Shown here: positions 9,288 to 20,019 of the stretch, one piece after another
Layout: every line of letters begins with the position of its first letter
Position numbering within the stretch: the first letter of the stretch is position 1
Assembly: GCA_001931875.2 (NCBI GenBank)
Contig: MSJH02000575.1
Location: forward strand, 1-27,125
DNA length: 27,125 nt
DNA from: Byssochlamys sp. IMV 00236
Lineage: Eukaryota; Ascomycota; Eurotiomycetes; Eurotiales; Thermoascaceae
Direction of reading: 5' to 3'
The notes under the pieces: generated by a model
Databases searched by the model: none
What the model was told of the DNA's origin: nothing
Seen by the model: only the letters and a program-made list of their open reading frames with translations
Translations under genes and position numbers: made by a program

Positions 9288-9993
9288 AGTTGGCGGTTTA
9301 CAAAGGAAAAGAAAAAGAAAAGAGAAGAGAAGGAGAGAGACATAATTAAACCAAAAGACAGCTCTATTTTAGTGCAACATTACACTTTTGTCATGTAGTC
9401 AATTACCCAATTTCGGAATATTAACACGAAGCTTAAAGGTTTAATCTATTTATACGTTCAATAGAGCTAAAGATGTATTAATATTTTGGATTATAATCGT
9501 TTATTACCTTGAGGCTTATTTATGAAATGTATTACTGTTTATTTGTTGTTGTTGTTGTTGTTGTCTGAGTGACATGTGTCATCCAATGGTTGATTTATTA
9601 AAGAAGGTACACACGTATATATACCTAAAAGGAAGCGATACTATTCATAAGCCAACACAAAGTGACAGAAATGCAAAAAGAACATTCTACAATGAGGGGC
9701 AGATGACCAAAGTGAATTATGTTATATGATCTTGACATTGTAATAGAAGGATTTGTATATCCACAAGCCAACTATATTATAAACTCTTCAAAATTGTAAA
9801 AATAAAGATCAAATATATAATTTGTAAGTCATACAGACCATCAATGACCCCTTTGAACACACAATTATTAATGTGTATAGCATCATTTGGCATGAAAATG
9901 GCTACAGTCATTATTAAGCACAGTTGAACCTCCGCGCAGACTTTGTATAAATTTCTACTTTTTTTTTTTCTTTTTTTCTTAAACAAAAAAAAA
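9288..9993. promoter_or_regulatory. Divergent intergenic region (0.7 kb)
   Basis: Separates the starts of the coiled-coil gene (minus) and the TRP14-like gene (plus), so both promoters should be here. The strand facing the coiled-coil gene is purine-rich just upstream of its ATG (9300-9345). A (TTG)7 microsatellite is at 9543-9563 and a TATATATA-like stretch near 9616-9623. The plus gene is preceded by a T-run/A-run right before its ATG. No conserved operator is recognised. Confidence 0.5.
9543..9563. repeat. (TTG)7 microsatellite
   Basis: Seven perfect TTG units in the divergent intergenic region. Confidence 0.9.
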
Positions 9994-10420
9994 ATGAAGG
10001 GTGTTCGCGTTTCTCTTGAAAACTTTGACGAAAAATTGAATGAATCAGTTGCCACTGGTAACCCTGTGTTCGTTCTCTTCTTTGGTACAGAAATTCCCGA
10101 GACTTCTGAATCCTGGTGTCCTGATTGTGTGATTGCCGATCCCCTTATTAGAAAGGCCATTAGTCCTATTGAAAATGCCATTTTATTAGAAGCTCCTGTG
10201 GGTGCACGTAACGAATGGAAAGGAAATACAACACATCCTTATCGTGTGCGCTTTGGACTTAGTGCTATTCCTACTTTATTCAAATGGACAAAGGTACGTA
10301 TAATGATTATATTTGTATACTTTCTTGCTGACTATGTGTCTTTAGGAGGGTCCTGGTGCTAGATTAGTAGAAGAAGACTGTGCAGACATTGAAAAACTTA
10401 ATGAATTTGTCAGAAACTAA
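9994..10420 (+). CDS. TRP14/TXNDC17-like thioredoxin-fold protein
   Basis: The model has two exons, 9994-10293 and 10346-10420 (124 residues), with a GTACGT donor and TTTAG acceptor. The product has the W41-C42-P43-D44-C45 active site, which marks the DUF953/TRP14 group rather than classic thioredoxin (WCGPC), and the AIPTLFKW cis-proline segment at about 91-98. RNEWKGNTTHPYRVRFGLSAI just before it also fits the family; the C-terminus reads EGPGARLVEEDCADIEKLNE. TRP14 proteins are cytosolic disulfide reductases that act on small disulfides (cystine, persulfides) and selected protein targets. The frame is open upstream to 9943, but the ATG at 9994 follows an A-run and gives the family's start; upstream codons are poly-Phe/Lys from homopolymers. 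A polyadenylation signal AATAAA lies at 10427-10432. Confidence 0.92.
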
Positions 10421-10426
10421 ATGTGA

Positions 10427-10432
10427 AATAAA
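10427..10432 (+). terminator. AATAAA polyadenylation signal of the TRP14-like gene
   Basis: Perfect AATAAA seven bases after the stop codon of the thioredoxin-like gene. The close spacing suggests a very short 3' untranslated region or use of a later signal. Confidence 0.5.
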
Positions 10433-11982
10433 TCCTCTCCTTTTGTATAGTAAAACCAGAAATTATCAACAGTTACACATTGTAATCATATTGCTTCCAG
10501 CTTGACAGCATATAATAACACATAAAATGATCCTCATCTTTTTGAGAGATACAAGATAAAAAGAGTCGCTTAAAGTATAATGTGACCAACACTTTATAAC
10601 AAAGCTGTAAGATATTCATTAGAAATCATCTTTGACTTTGACTTCTTTTTTCTTCTTCTTTGGACCAGCTATTCTTCAGTTAGCCCTGAGGAATATGTTA
10701 TATTATGAACAACTCAAAAACTATGATCAATGCCAGTAATGCTGTCGAAAGAAACCTTTTAATTTGCGAACAATGCAGAATCGGCTCCTATACTTTGCTT
10801 TAGAAAAGAATTTGATATCTATCGTTCCTTTGGTTGACTCGAGGGTGAGGGTTGTACTGTCCTTGCTCTCCTCTCCCAAGCTCAATTGTAATCCTGCTGC
10901 TGCTTTCTTGCTTTCCAGGCTAGCATACCCGTACATTGCCACTATTTCCATTTTGTTGGTCACATACGTTGACTAAGTGTCTTATCTGTCCTGTCCATCC
11001 CGTACGTTGTTGTTGGCCATATATCTGTGATCTCCATCTGCACCGTACTTGCATCGTTCTCTGTACCCATCTCTCAGTTACCACTCTCAGTGGCCCTTTC
11101 TTAGAAACATTTCACGGTTCACTCTGTTGCCCTTTACCTCTAGTACTGTTTCTGTTACCTCTGCCGCTATCTCCTCTACCTCCATTGTTCCTCCGTCTGC
11201 CGTTGTTATTGTAAATGACACCCGTGGATGTGAAGAGGGTAACGAGAACCTCCCATGTATCTTCTACTGATGGCAGGTCTTGAAAGAGGCCCAGAATCCA
11301 TGCGGCCGCAATCCGTTATTCTTAATAAAGTTGCATAATTTTTTAAATCCATTTTATATGGGTCAGATTTATTGCATGAACTAACCACGCCCAGTTAAAA
11401 TTGAGCTTGGCGCGTTTTTTAAGTATAATGCATTTTGTGGCGAGCCCTTTAATGTTGCTCTTTCCTCAAGTCAACTTTTACAATAAAATGAAGTACTTAT
11501 AGGGTAAATACGGCAGATATTCTGTATGAAATATCGTACATAATATCGTGTAAGTGTGGTGTGCCTAATGCTCTTTGCTAATGTACAAATAGCAAAACCA
11601 ATAGGTAAGAAGTAACAAGCTATATATTCTAAAATTTGACAAAGGTCTGATCTTTTGATAATTAATAGCTTCGCTCTCAGTTATTCTCAACGGCAATTGG
11701 CGCCTCAGCATTTTATTACATCCATTGTATTCAGAAAAAAACTAATATATTCAAGACTGGAAAGGGGTAACAGTAAACCCACGTTTAATAACAAACCAAA
11801 CAGTTGAATATGTAAGTTTTTATCATGTAATATGAAATAAAACTTAATAATTCTATTACAGCTCTTTCCGAATAAATCCTTCAACAAGAATTCTGTGCCA
11901 CTGCCCTTTATTTTTCCAAGACATGTCAGGATTTTTAATGTATGAGATATTTACGCTTATAAGCGGAAAACAGTAAAGAATC
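10433..11982. other. Gene-poor region with decayed coding traces
   Basis: No intact gene is seen. On the minus strand, 10727-10963 is open for 78 codons (MTNKMEIVAMYGYASLESKK start) and matches nothing I know. Just upstream, 11120-11220, a minus frame reads NNNGRRRNNGGRGDSGRGNR and on, an RGG-box-like run, then hits a stop; a neighbouring frame has CKYGADGDH, faintly like a zinc knuckle. Together these could be relics of a retrotransposon Gag or an RNA-binding protein, but nothing closes into a gene. The plus strand of the same stretch is pyrimidine-rich, which yields many chance open frames. The 17-mer AGGGTAAATACGGCAGA is at 11501-11517. Confidence 0.35.
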
Positions 11983-12168
11983 TTGAATACTGAGAGGTTC
12001 TACCTTCTCACTGCCTGTATCTCAAACTCCGTTTGTAGCGCCTTCTTACAATCTCAGCAAATCTGTAGTACTCACAAATTGGTGCTACTTGTACCCTACA
12101 TACAGAATCCTCAGATCGCAGAACATCTATTCTATAAGCACCAAATGTCGTATGAGATCATCGAATGA
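11983..12168 (+). pseudogene. Possible coding fragment, unknown
   Basis: Sixty codons open from TTG at 11983 to TGA, reading ERFYLLTACISNSVCSAFLQ, then STHKLVLLVPYIQNPQIAEH. Codon use is C-ending and non-random (CTT CTC ACT GCC TGT ATC), unlike the surrounding AT-rich DNA, which suggests it was or is coding. There is no Met start and no upstream exon I can link. It may be an exon of a decayed gene. Function unknown. Confidence 0.3.
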
Positions 12169-12660
12169 ACTTGATTAAATGCTTTTCTTGATAGTCTATG
12201 ACCATCAACTGTATCTTATACGTCCTTCAGGATATTTCTCTCGTCTAAAAGAAGCTATTTGTAATAGTAACTTGTTCAAAACTATAACAAATTCTTACAA
12301 AGATTAATTGAGTTTGTACGATATTCTTTTTTCATTTTTCAAGTCTCTCAACTGAGTTGACAGACTTGGTTGAACAAAGTACACCCTGTATAGACATAAT
12401 AGTAGCTTGTGTAATGTATGCAAGATTCTTTCCAAGATGGCGCGATTCAATTGCGCAAAATGCTTTAAGAGTGATAGCATTTGTTCCTGAGATAATTCAA
12501 AGCCGTATTAGCTGCACCATAACAAAAGCAATATAACGTGTAACCACGTTATTGCTGATAGTAATTACGACATACGACAGCGGATAACAGACAAGGTTAA
12601 AAGGACCTTCTTGAAAGCTGTATACGATTCTTTTTTTTCTTTATTTATTTATTACTTATT
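12169..12660. promoter_or_regulatory. Upstream region of the sulfatase gene
   Basis: About 490 bases with no coding signal. A pyrimidine-rich stretch with TTTATT repeats ends directly at the ATG (12630-12660), as is common before highly expressed fungal genes. No specific operator is recognised. Confidence 0.4.
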
Positions 12661-14961
12661 ATGAGACTTGGATCTCTTAGTTTAGGACTAGCTGCGTTAT
12701 TTGGTTTGGTCTTAGTTGGCGATGCTGCAAAGGCAGAGGATAGCAAGCCTAACATCGTATTTATCTTTACGGATGATCAAGACTACCGGCTCAAATCTCT
12801 AGATTATATGCCAAATGTGCAAAAATATTTGGTCAAAGAAGGCACTCTTCATAGAAACCATTATGCCACTATTTCTATTTGCTGTCCTAGTCGTGTTGGC
12901 TTACTTCGAGGACAATATGCACATAACACAAAGTAAGTTGGTTATTGGTACCAGTGATGATAGCTAACATTATGACAGCATCACCGATGTATCTGTTCCT
13001 TACGGTGGATACGGTAGATTTAATGAACTCAGGCTTGGTGATGACTATTTACCTCTTTGGTTGCAAAAAGTAACATAATGCATATCAATGAAGAACATCA
13101 GGCTTATATCGTCTTTACCTTAGGCTGGCTACAACACAAACTATATTGGTAAACTCATGAATCAGTACTCTGTTAACAATTACAATAAACCAACGCCAAA
13201 AGGGTAAGCTATACAAAGTACTCGATTTCTTGCACAACTGACAACTTAACCTTTACAGATTTAATTATCAAGGTAACCATAGTTTGTCGTACAGAGAAAT
13301 GTTTGAGTTCTCATATTTATAAAGATCAATTGGTGGACCCTTACACATACGTGTATAACACTGCTGTCTTTTCTAAAAACGGCGAAGCTCCCGTTTTCTA
13401 TAAGGATGCCTACCAGACAGATATCATTCACGCCAAAACACGCGCGGCTTTGAAGCGACTCGAAGACTCCAAAGATCCCTTCTTTTTGTGGGGTAAGTGG
13501 CATTCAGGGTACATGTAAGAGCTTAATTAACCTGCTTCTTTCAAACAGTTGCCCCCATGGCTCCTCATGCACAATTTATAATTCATGGCCCTGGTAATAT
13601 ATCAACCAGTAATGCCGTACCTGCCGCTCGTCATGCTCATCTCTTCAAAGACGTTAAAAGTAAGTACACCTTTCTCTAATAAGCGATGTGCTCTTATCTT
13701 TTACTTTACCTAGTCCCTCGAACAGCTCACTTCAACCCTAGCAAGCAAGCAAAAACGGCTTCGTATTGGAAGCACCTTGAAAGACTAAACCAGACCGAGA
13801 TTGATGAGATTGATGAAGCTTACAGAGACCGTTTACGTTCCTTACAGGCAGTAGACGAAATGGTCGGCACTGTCTTTGAAGAATTGGAAAGACAAGGAAA
13901 GTTAAACAATACCTACGTCTTTTATAGCTCTGACAATGGATACCATCTTGGGCAGCATCGATCTTATCCTGGCAAATGTACCAATATAGAAGAAGATATA
14001 AAGTAAGGCTAACCAAGGAAATAAGGGTTGATCTATGTTTGACTCATTGCATTTATTCTTTAGCGTACCTTTCATTGTGCGTGGTCCTGATGTACCCAAA
14101 GGCCAAGTGAGTGATGTAGTCAGCTCTCATCACGATTTGGCATCCACATTCCTTGCCTTAGCTAATGGAGACGAGATTGTACCTGATTGGGTTGATGGAG
14201 GCGTGATTCCTGTCACTCATAAACTCAAGCATCACCGAAAGCCGGTTTCAAAAGAAAGCTTTGCCGTGGAATTTTGGGGGGATAACGTGATTGACGAAAT
14301 TATCACAGGCGCTCCCCATGGTCCTAATTTATATAAAACACTCCGCGTTATCTCTGAAGATTACAACTACATGTATGCTGTTTGGTGCACTGGAGAACAC
14401 GAACTGTACGATTTGAAAAAAGACCCCTACGAGATGCATAACTTGTACACATCTGCAAGCACTCAGCTTACCAACCGTCTTGATGCTCTTCTTGTCGTCC
14501 TTAAATCGTGCCGCGCAGAATCATGCCGTGATCCTTGGAGAATTCTTCATCCTGATGATCATTCAGTAAAGACGCTCAAGGATGCCTTACATCATAAATA
14601 CGATGCTCACTACACTCAATTCAGAAAAGTCAAATTTGAAGAATGCTTACCTTACTATAATTTAGCAAATGAGATACCCCAGATCGGTGAACATTTCATT
14701 TCAAACATCACGCGCACCAAGATTCATGCTGTAAAGAGCGACCAAGCCATCATCCAAAACTTGCACAAGAGACAAGAAAGGACGAGCCATATTCCTGAAG
14801 AGTACCACAAGCTGTATAACTTGATCCCTAAGCCTTCTGGTGAAGTTGGCCATCAAGTACCGGGAGACGACTTTGAGCAACACGCCAAGCCAGTACCATC
14901 AGAGTTGATAAACACCCCTGTTGATTGGTCCAAGTACAACTTTTACGGCTATGGAAATTAG
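12661..14961 (+). CDS. Secreted arylsulfatase-family hydrolase
   Basis: The model has eight exons: 12661-12932, 12979-13069, 13124-13203, 13259-13272, 13325-13492, 13549-13659, 13714-14002 and 14064-14961 (640 residues, phases close). Exon 4 is only 14 nt but is needed to join GF-NYQ to DQLVDPYTYVYN. Residues 1-23 form a signal peptide. The sulfatase fold shows PNIVFIFTDDQD with metal-binding Asp38/Asp39, the C74-C-P-S-R78 signature whose first Cys is converted to formylglycine, the ...GQYAHNTN motif, GYNTNYIGKLMNQY, and SSDNGYHLGQHR (metal ligands near D319/N320), then IN-VPFIVRGPDVPKG. The enzyme should cleave sulfate esters outside the cell or in the secretory pathway, possibly for sulfur scavenging. 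Substrate is not predictable; the overall layout resembles fungal arylsulfatases and animal glucosamine-6-sulfatase. The C-terminal ~200 residues after the DHRDP-like region are less conserved. Activity would need a formylglycine-generating enzyme. Confidence 0.92.
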
Positions 14962-14991
14962 TAAATACATAAAGCCGTGTTTTATGCCTTG

Positions 14992-14997
14992 AATAAA
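14992..14997 (+). terminator. AATAAA polyadenylation signal of the sulfatase gene
   Basis: AATAAA 31 bases after the sulfatase stop. The next gene converges with only 85 bp between stop codons, so the two 3' untranslated regions probably overlap. Confidence 0.6.
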
Positions 14998-15046
14998 TAG
15001 ATATTTTTTTATTTAATAATGACATTATTTAGACAACCACTTATTT

Positions 15047-16722
15047 TTAAATATGTTCATGCTTTTTCTTATCATGCCGATCTATAAGCAACATATGGCA
15101 CAATATGTCATGAGCCGTGACCATACCAACAAGACCAGGTTGAAGCTCGATGTCAATGGTCGTAGGTGCACTTGTTATGGAATTATCGATCGCCTTTTCC
15201 TCTTCTGTCGTTATTCTTTCTTCACTACATGTCTGACATGTACATCCAAAACACTTTTTTAAGCGGCAGTGTATAGATCGTTTATGACTGGGTGTATCTG
15301 ATGCAGTCGATTTTATGGTTCGTTTCCTTTTTACCATTTCAATATCTTGCTCCGTCCGGTATACAAGAATGACTTGCTCATGTTTTCTAAAAGGAGAAAT
15401 TTTATAATCAGGGCTTTTGTTTATTTGGCAATGGCCGTTTTATACCTTTCTACTACTTGAAGTAATAAATCTGCAATAGGTGTAGATGAGCCTATCTTCA
15501 TATAAGGGTCGAGTTTCATACTGCCCACAGGATTTGAATAGGTCTCTTCTTTATGTAGATTCTATACCATATACTTTGTTTTCAATGATAAATTGGCAAG
15601 ATGTAAAATCAATGGTTACTTACGGTAAGCGCGATGACGCCAATGACGCTATCCTCCTCCATGGGTGACCCCTTGGGCTCACATACCAACATGTGAGAAT
15701 ACCCGTGACTGATGTATTCAGAAACTAAGCTCTGACTCAATATTGTATCTGAAGGTATAAGTAACAAGTTATTGCCAGAACCTATGAGATGATCGGCTGT
15801 TTGTTCTTGCATGGTCAAAACATTCTGAAGTATATTAGAAACCTCGTGCTTGAGGCATCCAGAATGACTTTTCGTCATATCATGGAGATGTATCAAGGCT
15901 TTGAGCTCTAAATATGTTGTCAAAAAGAAAAGTCCTTTTGATTTATATGTCAATTACCTGATACTGTATATGAGAACCCATTGTGTGGTCCCAGCATCCA
16001 GTCTAGACATTTGGATATGGGCCACGAAATGATGAGCCAGATAGCAATCAAGATACCTACAGGAATGGCAAAGAGAGCACCAATAGCCAATCCATGCTTT
16101 GAACAGATGGCTTGTGGTATGATTTCTGAAAACATGACAAGTAATGCTGTAGATGCAATGACAGACATAAATCCTGGAAAGTACATATTTCATCCCAAAT
16201 TAATAAATTACAGACATGCATGAAAAAAGATAGGGTTCGATCTAGTGTTACCTTTGCAGAAAATACCATCAAATAGGATCGGCAGTGTTTCGTTAAGCAC
16301 AGTGTTGGTTAGCAATAGAGTCGTCAGTAGAATGTGCCCGTTCTTGCGAATGGGCAGGATACGTGTAGCATATTTTTGTTGCTTTGGTGTACCAGCAAGT
16401 TGGAGTATCTTGAGATTAGTGGTATCGAGTGACATCTACATTATAAAGAAGTTAATACCACTTTGTATATATGAATATATACATGACTGTTTCTTTACCA
16501 AGCCTAAGGTTAATCCTACGTGCAATATTGATAAACATAAAATTTTAGATGAAAACATATCGTGATTTATTTACCGGCAATAATTCCACTTAACAATACA
16601 AGAAATAAAATAGCAATGATTTGACTCCAAAACTCGATTGATCTAACATTTAATTGTCTTGATTCATTGTCGTCTGCTGCAAGAGCAAGTACTGGATATA
16701 ACAATAAAGAAAGTAATAGCAT
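15047..16722 (-). CDS. CNNM/Mam3-type protein (DUF21 plus CBS region)
   Basis: The model has seven exons: 16722-16575, 16515-16499 (17-nt micro-exon), 16435-16252, 16173-15958, 15907-15624, 15561-15446 and 15386-15047 (434 residues, phases close). A signal-like N-terminus (MLLLSLLLYPVLALAA) leads into the DUF21 membrane domain: ILFLVLLSGIIAG-LTLGL-MSLDTTNL assembled across the micro-exon, then HILLTTLLLTNTVLNETLPI, LLVMFSEIIPQAICSKHGLA, and a last helix VGILIAIWLIISWPISKCLD. ELKALIHLHD starts the CBS-pair region, ending GLVGMVTAHDILCHMLL. The family (animal CNNM, yeast Mam3, bacterial CorC) handles Mg2+ or other divalent metals; yeast Mam3 is vacuolar. Between the CBS halves is a basic Cys cluster (CRLKKCFGCTCQTC) that is not a standard part of the family as I know it. 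The start was chosen because it gives the signal-like helix. Confidence 0.88.
16499..16515 (-). other. 17-nt micro-exon of the CNNM-like gene
   Basis: The bases between a CACGTAG acceptor and a GTAAAG donor restore the DUF21 hallmark G-LTLGL-MSLD, and phase closes (1+17=18). Without it the hallmark is lost. Confidence 0.75.
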
Positions 16723-17403
16723 GAAAAGTAAAAAGAGAAAAGAAAATGAAAAAAAAAGAAGAGAGAGAGAGATGAATAGTAACAGTAAGCGGTGTACTCC
16801 TATTTATAATATCGTTTTTACACGGACAACCATCGGCAGCTTTCTGCTCAACCTCCGGTCGCGAACTGCTGATTCATCTATATAAAGTAGCATGAACGGC
16901 TTCTTATGTTCTTTTTGATCAGATCCATAAATTATCAATTCTTGTACTCAATATCTAGGATGCAACCTTGAATTCTCCATCAAAAACAAAAGGAGAAAGG
17001 GGGAATGCCTTATCAAGTAAGAGGGGATGAGCTCCTTAAAAAGGTTCAATTGAAACAATAGGTGTGGCTATCTTCCCATTACATTTCAATAGTGGCGGTA
17101 AACAGAAAGGGCGATCAGTTTTCCTTTGTTAACAAGATGATAAAGTCGAGGTCCTCGCTTTTTTCGTTCTAAAATTCGTTTAAATTCAAGTTAAAACTGG
17201 AATGATTTTAACAAGTTGTTACTGTTGCATTTCGAAAAGGCCTATATCCATTATTATTATCATTTAAGAAATTTAACTCATTCTAAGCTGTCGCTCTTTC
17301 TCTCTCTCTCTCTTTTTGTTTGCTTGTTTGCTTGTCATGGAATGATGACTGGACACTCTTTATTTGTTAGAATGATTTGATTATAAGTGATTAGTAGTAT
17401 TTC
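16723..17403. other. Intergenic 0.68 kb
   Basis: Upstream region of the CNNM-like gene and 3' flank of the Cog3 gene (both minus). It contains a (TC)n tract at 17299-17313 and a minus-strand AATAAA near 17359-17364, 40 bases past the Cog3 stop, that would serve as its polyadenylation signal. The region just upstream of the CNNM start is purine-rich on the plus strand (16725-16775). No gene seen. Confidence 0.55.
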
Positions 17404-18981
17404 TTATTGTGCGATGTTTGGTGACTTGGCTGCCAATTTTGCTTGAGTATTACTCAACAAGCGATGTATTAAACTGCCAAACTTTAGCTTTTTGTTTTCA
17501 TACTCGTCTAGTAAGGTAATAATGAGGATATATTATAAAATAGAGTCCATATCCCCACTTACCGTAATGCTGCTTATCTTGCATAACATACATGGAGAAT
17601 ATGTTGCATAACTCTGAAAGCACAGTTGTATCATTTTCACGATGAATCCTTGGCCAAATAAAATTATAAAAATGACTTATTAATGTTTCTAAATATTGGC
17701 TGATATGATAGTTAGTAAGCGCCTTATTTTTTATGCTATAAACTTACTATAACTGGTTATCATAAGATGGCTGAAATAAACTATAGAATAACACAAGTTC
17801 ATCAGAGCATAGGTTCATCATATAGGCACAACCATTCTTTGCAAGTTGAAGTAAATCCATATCTGATGATTCATGCAGTTTGCGTGCTATGATAGGTACA
17901 ATTAGTTGCTGTCGTGTTTGAGCATAGGTGTAAAGGATATCGTCATAGAGAGATTGATAGTCCTGAGCTCGCTTTTCAATCTGACTTGTCAATGATTTGA
18001 CGGTAGGTGCGATCACTCTGAATCTCACATAGCATGTTGTCGTCTGTTTACCTATGGTAATAGATGCATCCTATGATGCATAAAAGGTAAGAAGTTTATT
18101 TTTAAATCATCTCTATTATTAAACCTTGTTCTGTTTGGAAATCTCTTGACCTAAGCTTTTTATAGTTGAAACAACATACATTTTGATAAGTGTCATTGCT
18201 TTTGTCATGTATTGTTTGAATCGCATGAAATATAATTCGGCATCCTTGTATTGAGACTAATAAAAATGATAAGAACAGAATATTCAATATGGAAAAAAGA
18301 TACTTACATGCTGATTCATGTATTCGATACACTCATCAAGTTTGCTGAGAGCGGGTATAAATTCAGTATCTAAGCAAACGTTCTCTCCAGGTGTATTCAG
18401 TAACTTTGCTACTACCTCAAGATGATTAAAGTAGTCCAATCGCTGAGATAATTCATCTGCGATACGCGTCAACCTTTCCTGGTCCTTGAGAATTGATTCG
18501 CATGCTGCCTGCACCGTACTTGTCTTTTCTGATACAAATGCATAGTCTTTCTTGAGTATCTCTAATGCTTGGCGAGTCTGCTGAAGATGATCAAGAAGCA
18601 CGATGCATGCTTGTCGGTAATGTTGAACTTTTTGAAGATGATCACGATAGACATCCTCTTGATCCATTTCACTTTCAATATTGGCAAACCAATCAAAAAA
18701 GGACTGTAATGTGTCAATACCATCTGTTGTCACTTTGGCTGATGCGAGTAAGTCTGCGGTCGAAGGAGTCTTTTTGATCAATGGTGGAGTAGTCGCAGCA
18801 GAGACCTTTTCAAAGTACTTTTTAAACAAGGTAAGTATATCTGTATTACTGTTCTATTACTGTTGTTTACCCAAGATGAAGGAAGAGGTAAGTCTAAACA
18901 AGCTTCTTGAATATCATGTACAGCCTGTTTCTGTACTTCTGTCAGTTTTGTCTTTTCTTCCCATTCCTCCAAAGAAATCAT
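17404..18981 (-). CDS. COG3: Conserved oligomeric Golgi complex subunit 3, short form
   Basis: The model has six exons: 18981-18871, 18817-18308, 18256-18125, 18070-17748, 17699-17563 and 17507-17404 (438 residues, phases close). COG3 (yeast Sec34) is a core lobe-A subunit of the COG tether, needed for retrograde traffic within the Golgi. The N-terminus SLEEWEEKTKLTEVQKQAV fits the family. The strongest block is SFFDWFANIESEMDQEDVYR ... QHYRQACIVLLDHL ... DYAFVSEKTSTVQAACESIL ... LSQRLDYFNHLEVVAKLLNT ... FIPALSKLDECIEYMNQH, then YKDAELYFMRFKQYMTKA. The middle includes VRFRVIAPTVKSLTSQIEKR and LWP-like FIWPRIHREND...LSELCNIF. It stops at LLSNTQAKLAAKSPNIAQ, while the human protein is about 800 residues, so the C-terminal legs appear missing. 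Intron 3 uses a weak GTTTAA donor. Identification is firm; the short C-terminus is the odd point. Confidence 0.88.
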
Positions 18982-19372
18982 GATAAATCAAGCCTGGACT
19001 TTGTTTTGCACTCTATTATTGTCAAATTTGAATTACCGTTTCATTTAAAAATATCGCGCATAGATGTACAAATTGCATTATAAATTTTGTAAATATGCGA
19101 CAATGGCTTATTTTGAATGCACCATTTGCATAGGTATAGTAGTTTTGACAACAAGAAGAGAGAGAAGGAAGAATATCATTGGATAGAGTATTAAGAATAT
19201 GTCTAATCCTCTGTTTCTTATATCCAAGGAAAAACTTTGGTTTTAAATTACCTTTTATTGTCCTTTTTTTAGCATTCAAAAAAGCGCATTCTGGTTATAT
19301 TTGAAATCAATAATGTTATAAATGAAGGGCATTCTTTTTGCAGTATGAACATACTATTTCTTCCAATTCGAC
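18982..19372. promoter_or_regulatory. Divergent promoter region between Cog3 and secreted-protein genes
   Basis: 390 bases between two divergent starts. The 85-codon minus-strand open frame here (19022-19279) has no recognisable content and is treated as chance. No clear TATA box is seen for either gene. Confidence 0.4.
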
Positions 19373-20019
19373 ATGTATTACCCAGTCTTTTTCTTATCCG
19401 CCCTTGTAGCTTATGCTACTGCTTCTGTAGCAAATGTTGGTAACATCGTTGCTCATGAGCTTGACAGTAGAGCAGAAGTGGGAGAAGCCCTGATGCTCTA
19501 TGGTTATAACCCTCCTCGTGTAAACCCCGACTATTGCGTTGGTTTTCAGATTGACTATCCTACTGCTCCTGGTCAAGTCTTCGAAGTCAATTCCCTTCAA
19601 CAACTTCACTGGTCGATTGATCAAGATATTAAAGGATTTAAGCCTGACGCTATTACCCGTATTCGTATCCTCAACTCTACTCAACACAATCAGTATGTTA
19701 TCGGAGAAAATATCCGTAAGTATCTAGTAAAGGTCAAGATCAGGTTTTAACTCTTTTACTTGTAGCTTTGGTCGTCCAAGACAACAGAGGATCTGCAAGC
19801 TTCCCTCTTGCCGTCAAGGATGTCACTGGATACTATCATTACCGTATCATGGTTAACTATCCTGGCACACCCACTCACTGCGTTTATGAATCTGTTCCCT
19901 TCATGATCGTCCAAAGTCCTTTCAAGAAATATAAGGCAGCCGGTCCCATTCAACCGGACAGCGAAAAGGGTCAGCTCTATCAAACTTTGCCTGTTGTACT
20001 TTATGCTCAACATGACTAG
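19373..20019 (+). CDS. Small secreted protein, Ig-like fold suspected
   Basis: The model has two exons, 19373-19715 and 19766-20019 (198 residues), GTAAGT donor and TTGTAG acceptor. The N-terminus [20 protein letters not shown] is a clear signal peptide. The mature part has [57 protein letters not shown] with an Asn-linked glycosylation sequon (NST), then [20 protein letters not shown] and [14 protein letters not shown]. The alternating pattern, two Cys and the W-x-I/D core recall the Kre9/Knh1 N-terminal Ig-like domain found in fungal wall proteins, but the match is weak and there is no Ser/Thr-rich tail or GPI signal. Third-position C/T bias suggests good expression. An AATAAA lies at 20047-20052. 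Confidence 0.8.

Noticed and set aside
8515..9345. Plus-strand open frames of more than 130 codons
   Set aside because: They are antisense shadows of the coiled-coil gene, whose minus-strand exons close in phase.
13738..14099. Minus-strand open frames over the sulfatase
   Set aside because: Antisense to conserved sulfatase exons; no domain content.
15981..16565. Plus-strand open frames of 80-106 codons
   Set aside because: Antisense of the DUF21 membrane helices of the CNNM-like gene.
19022..19279. 85-codon minus-strand open frame
   Set aside because: No domain, AT-rich codons, and it sits in the short divergent promoter between two real genes.
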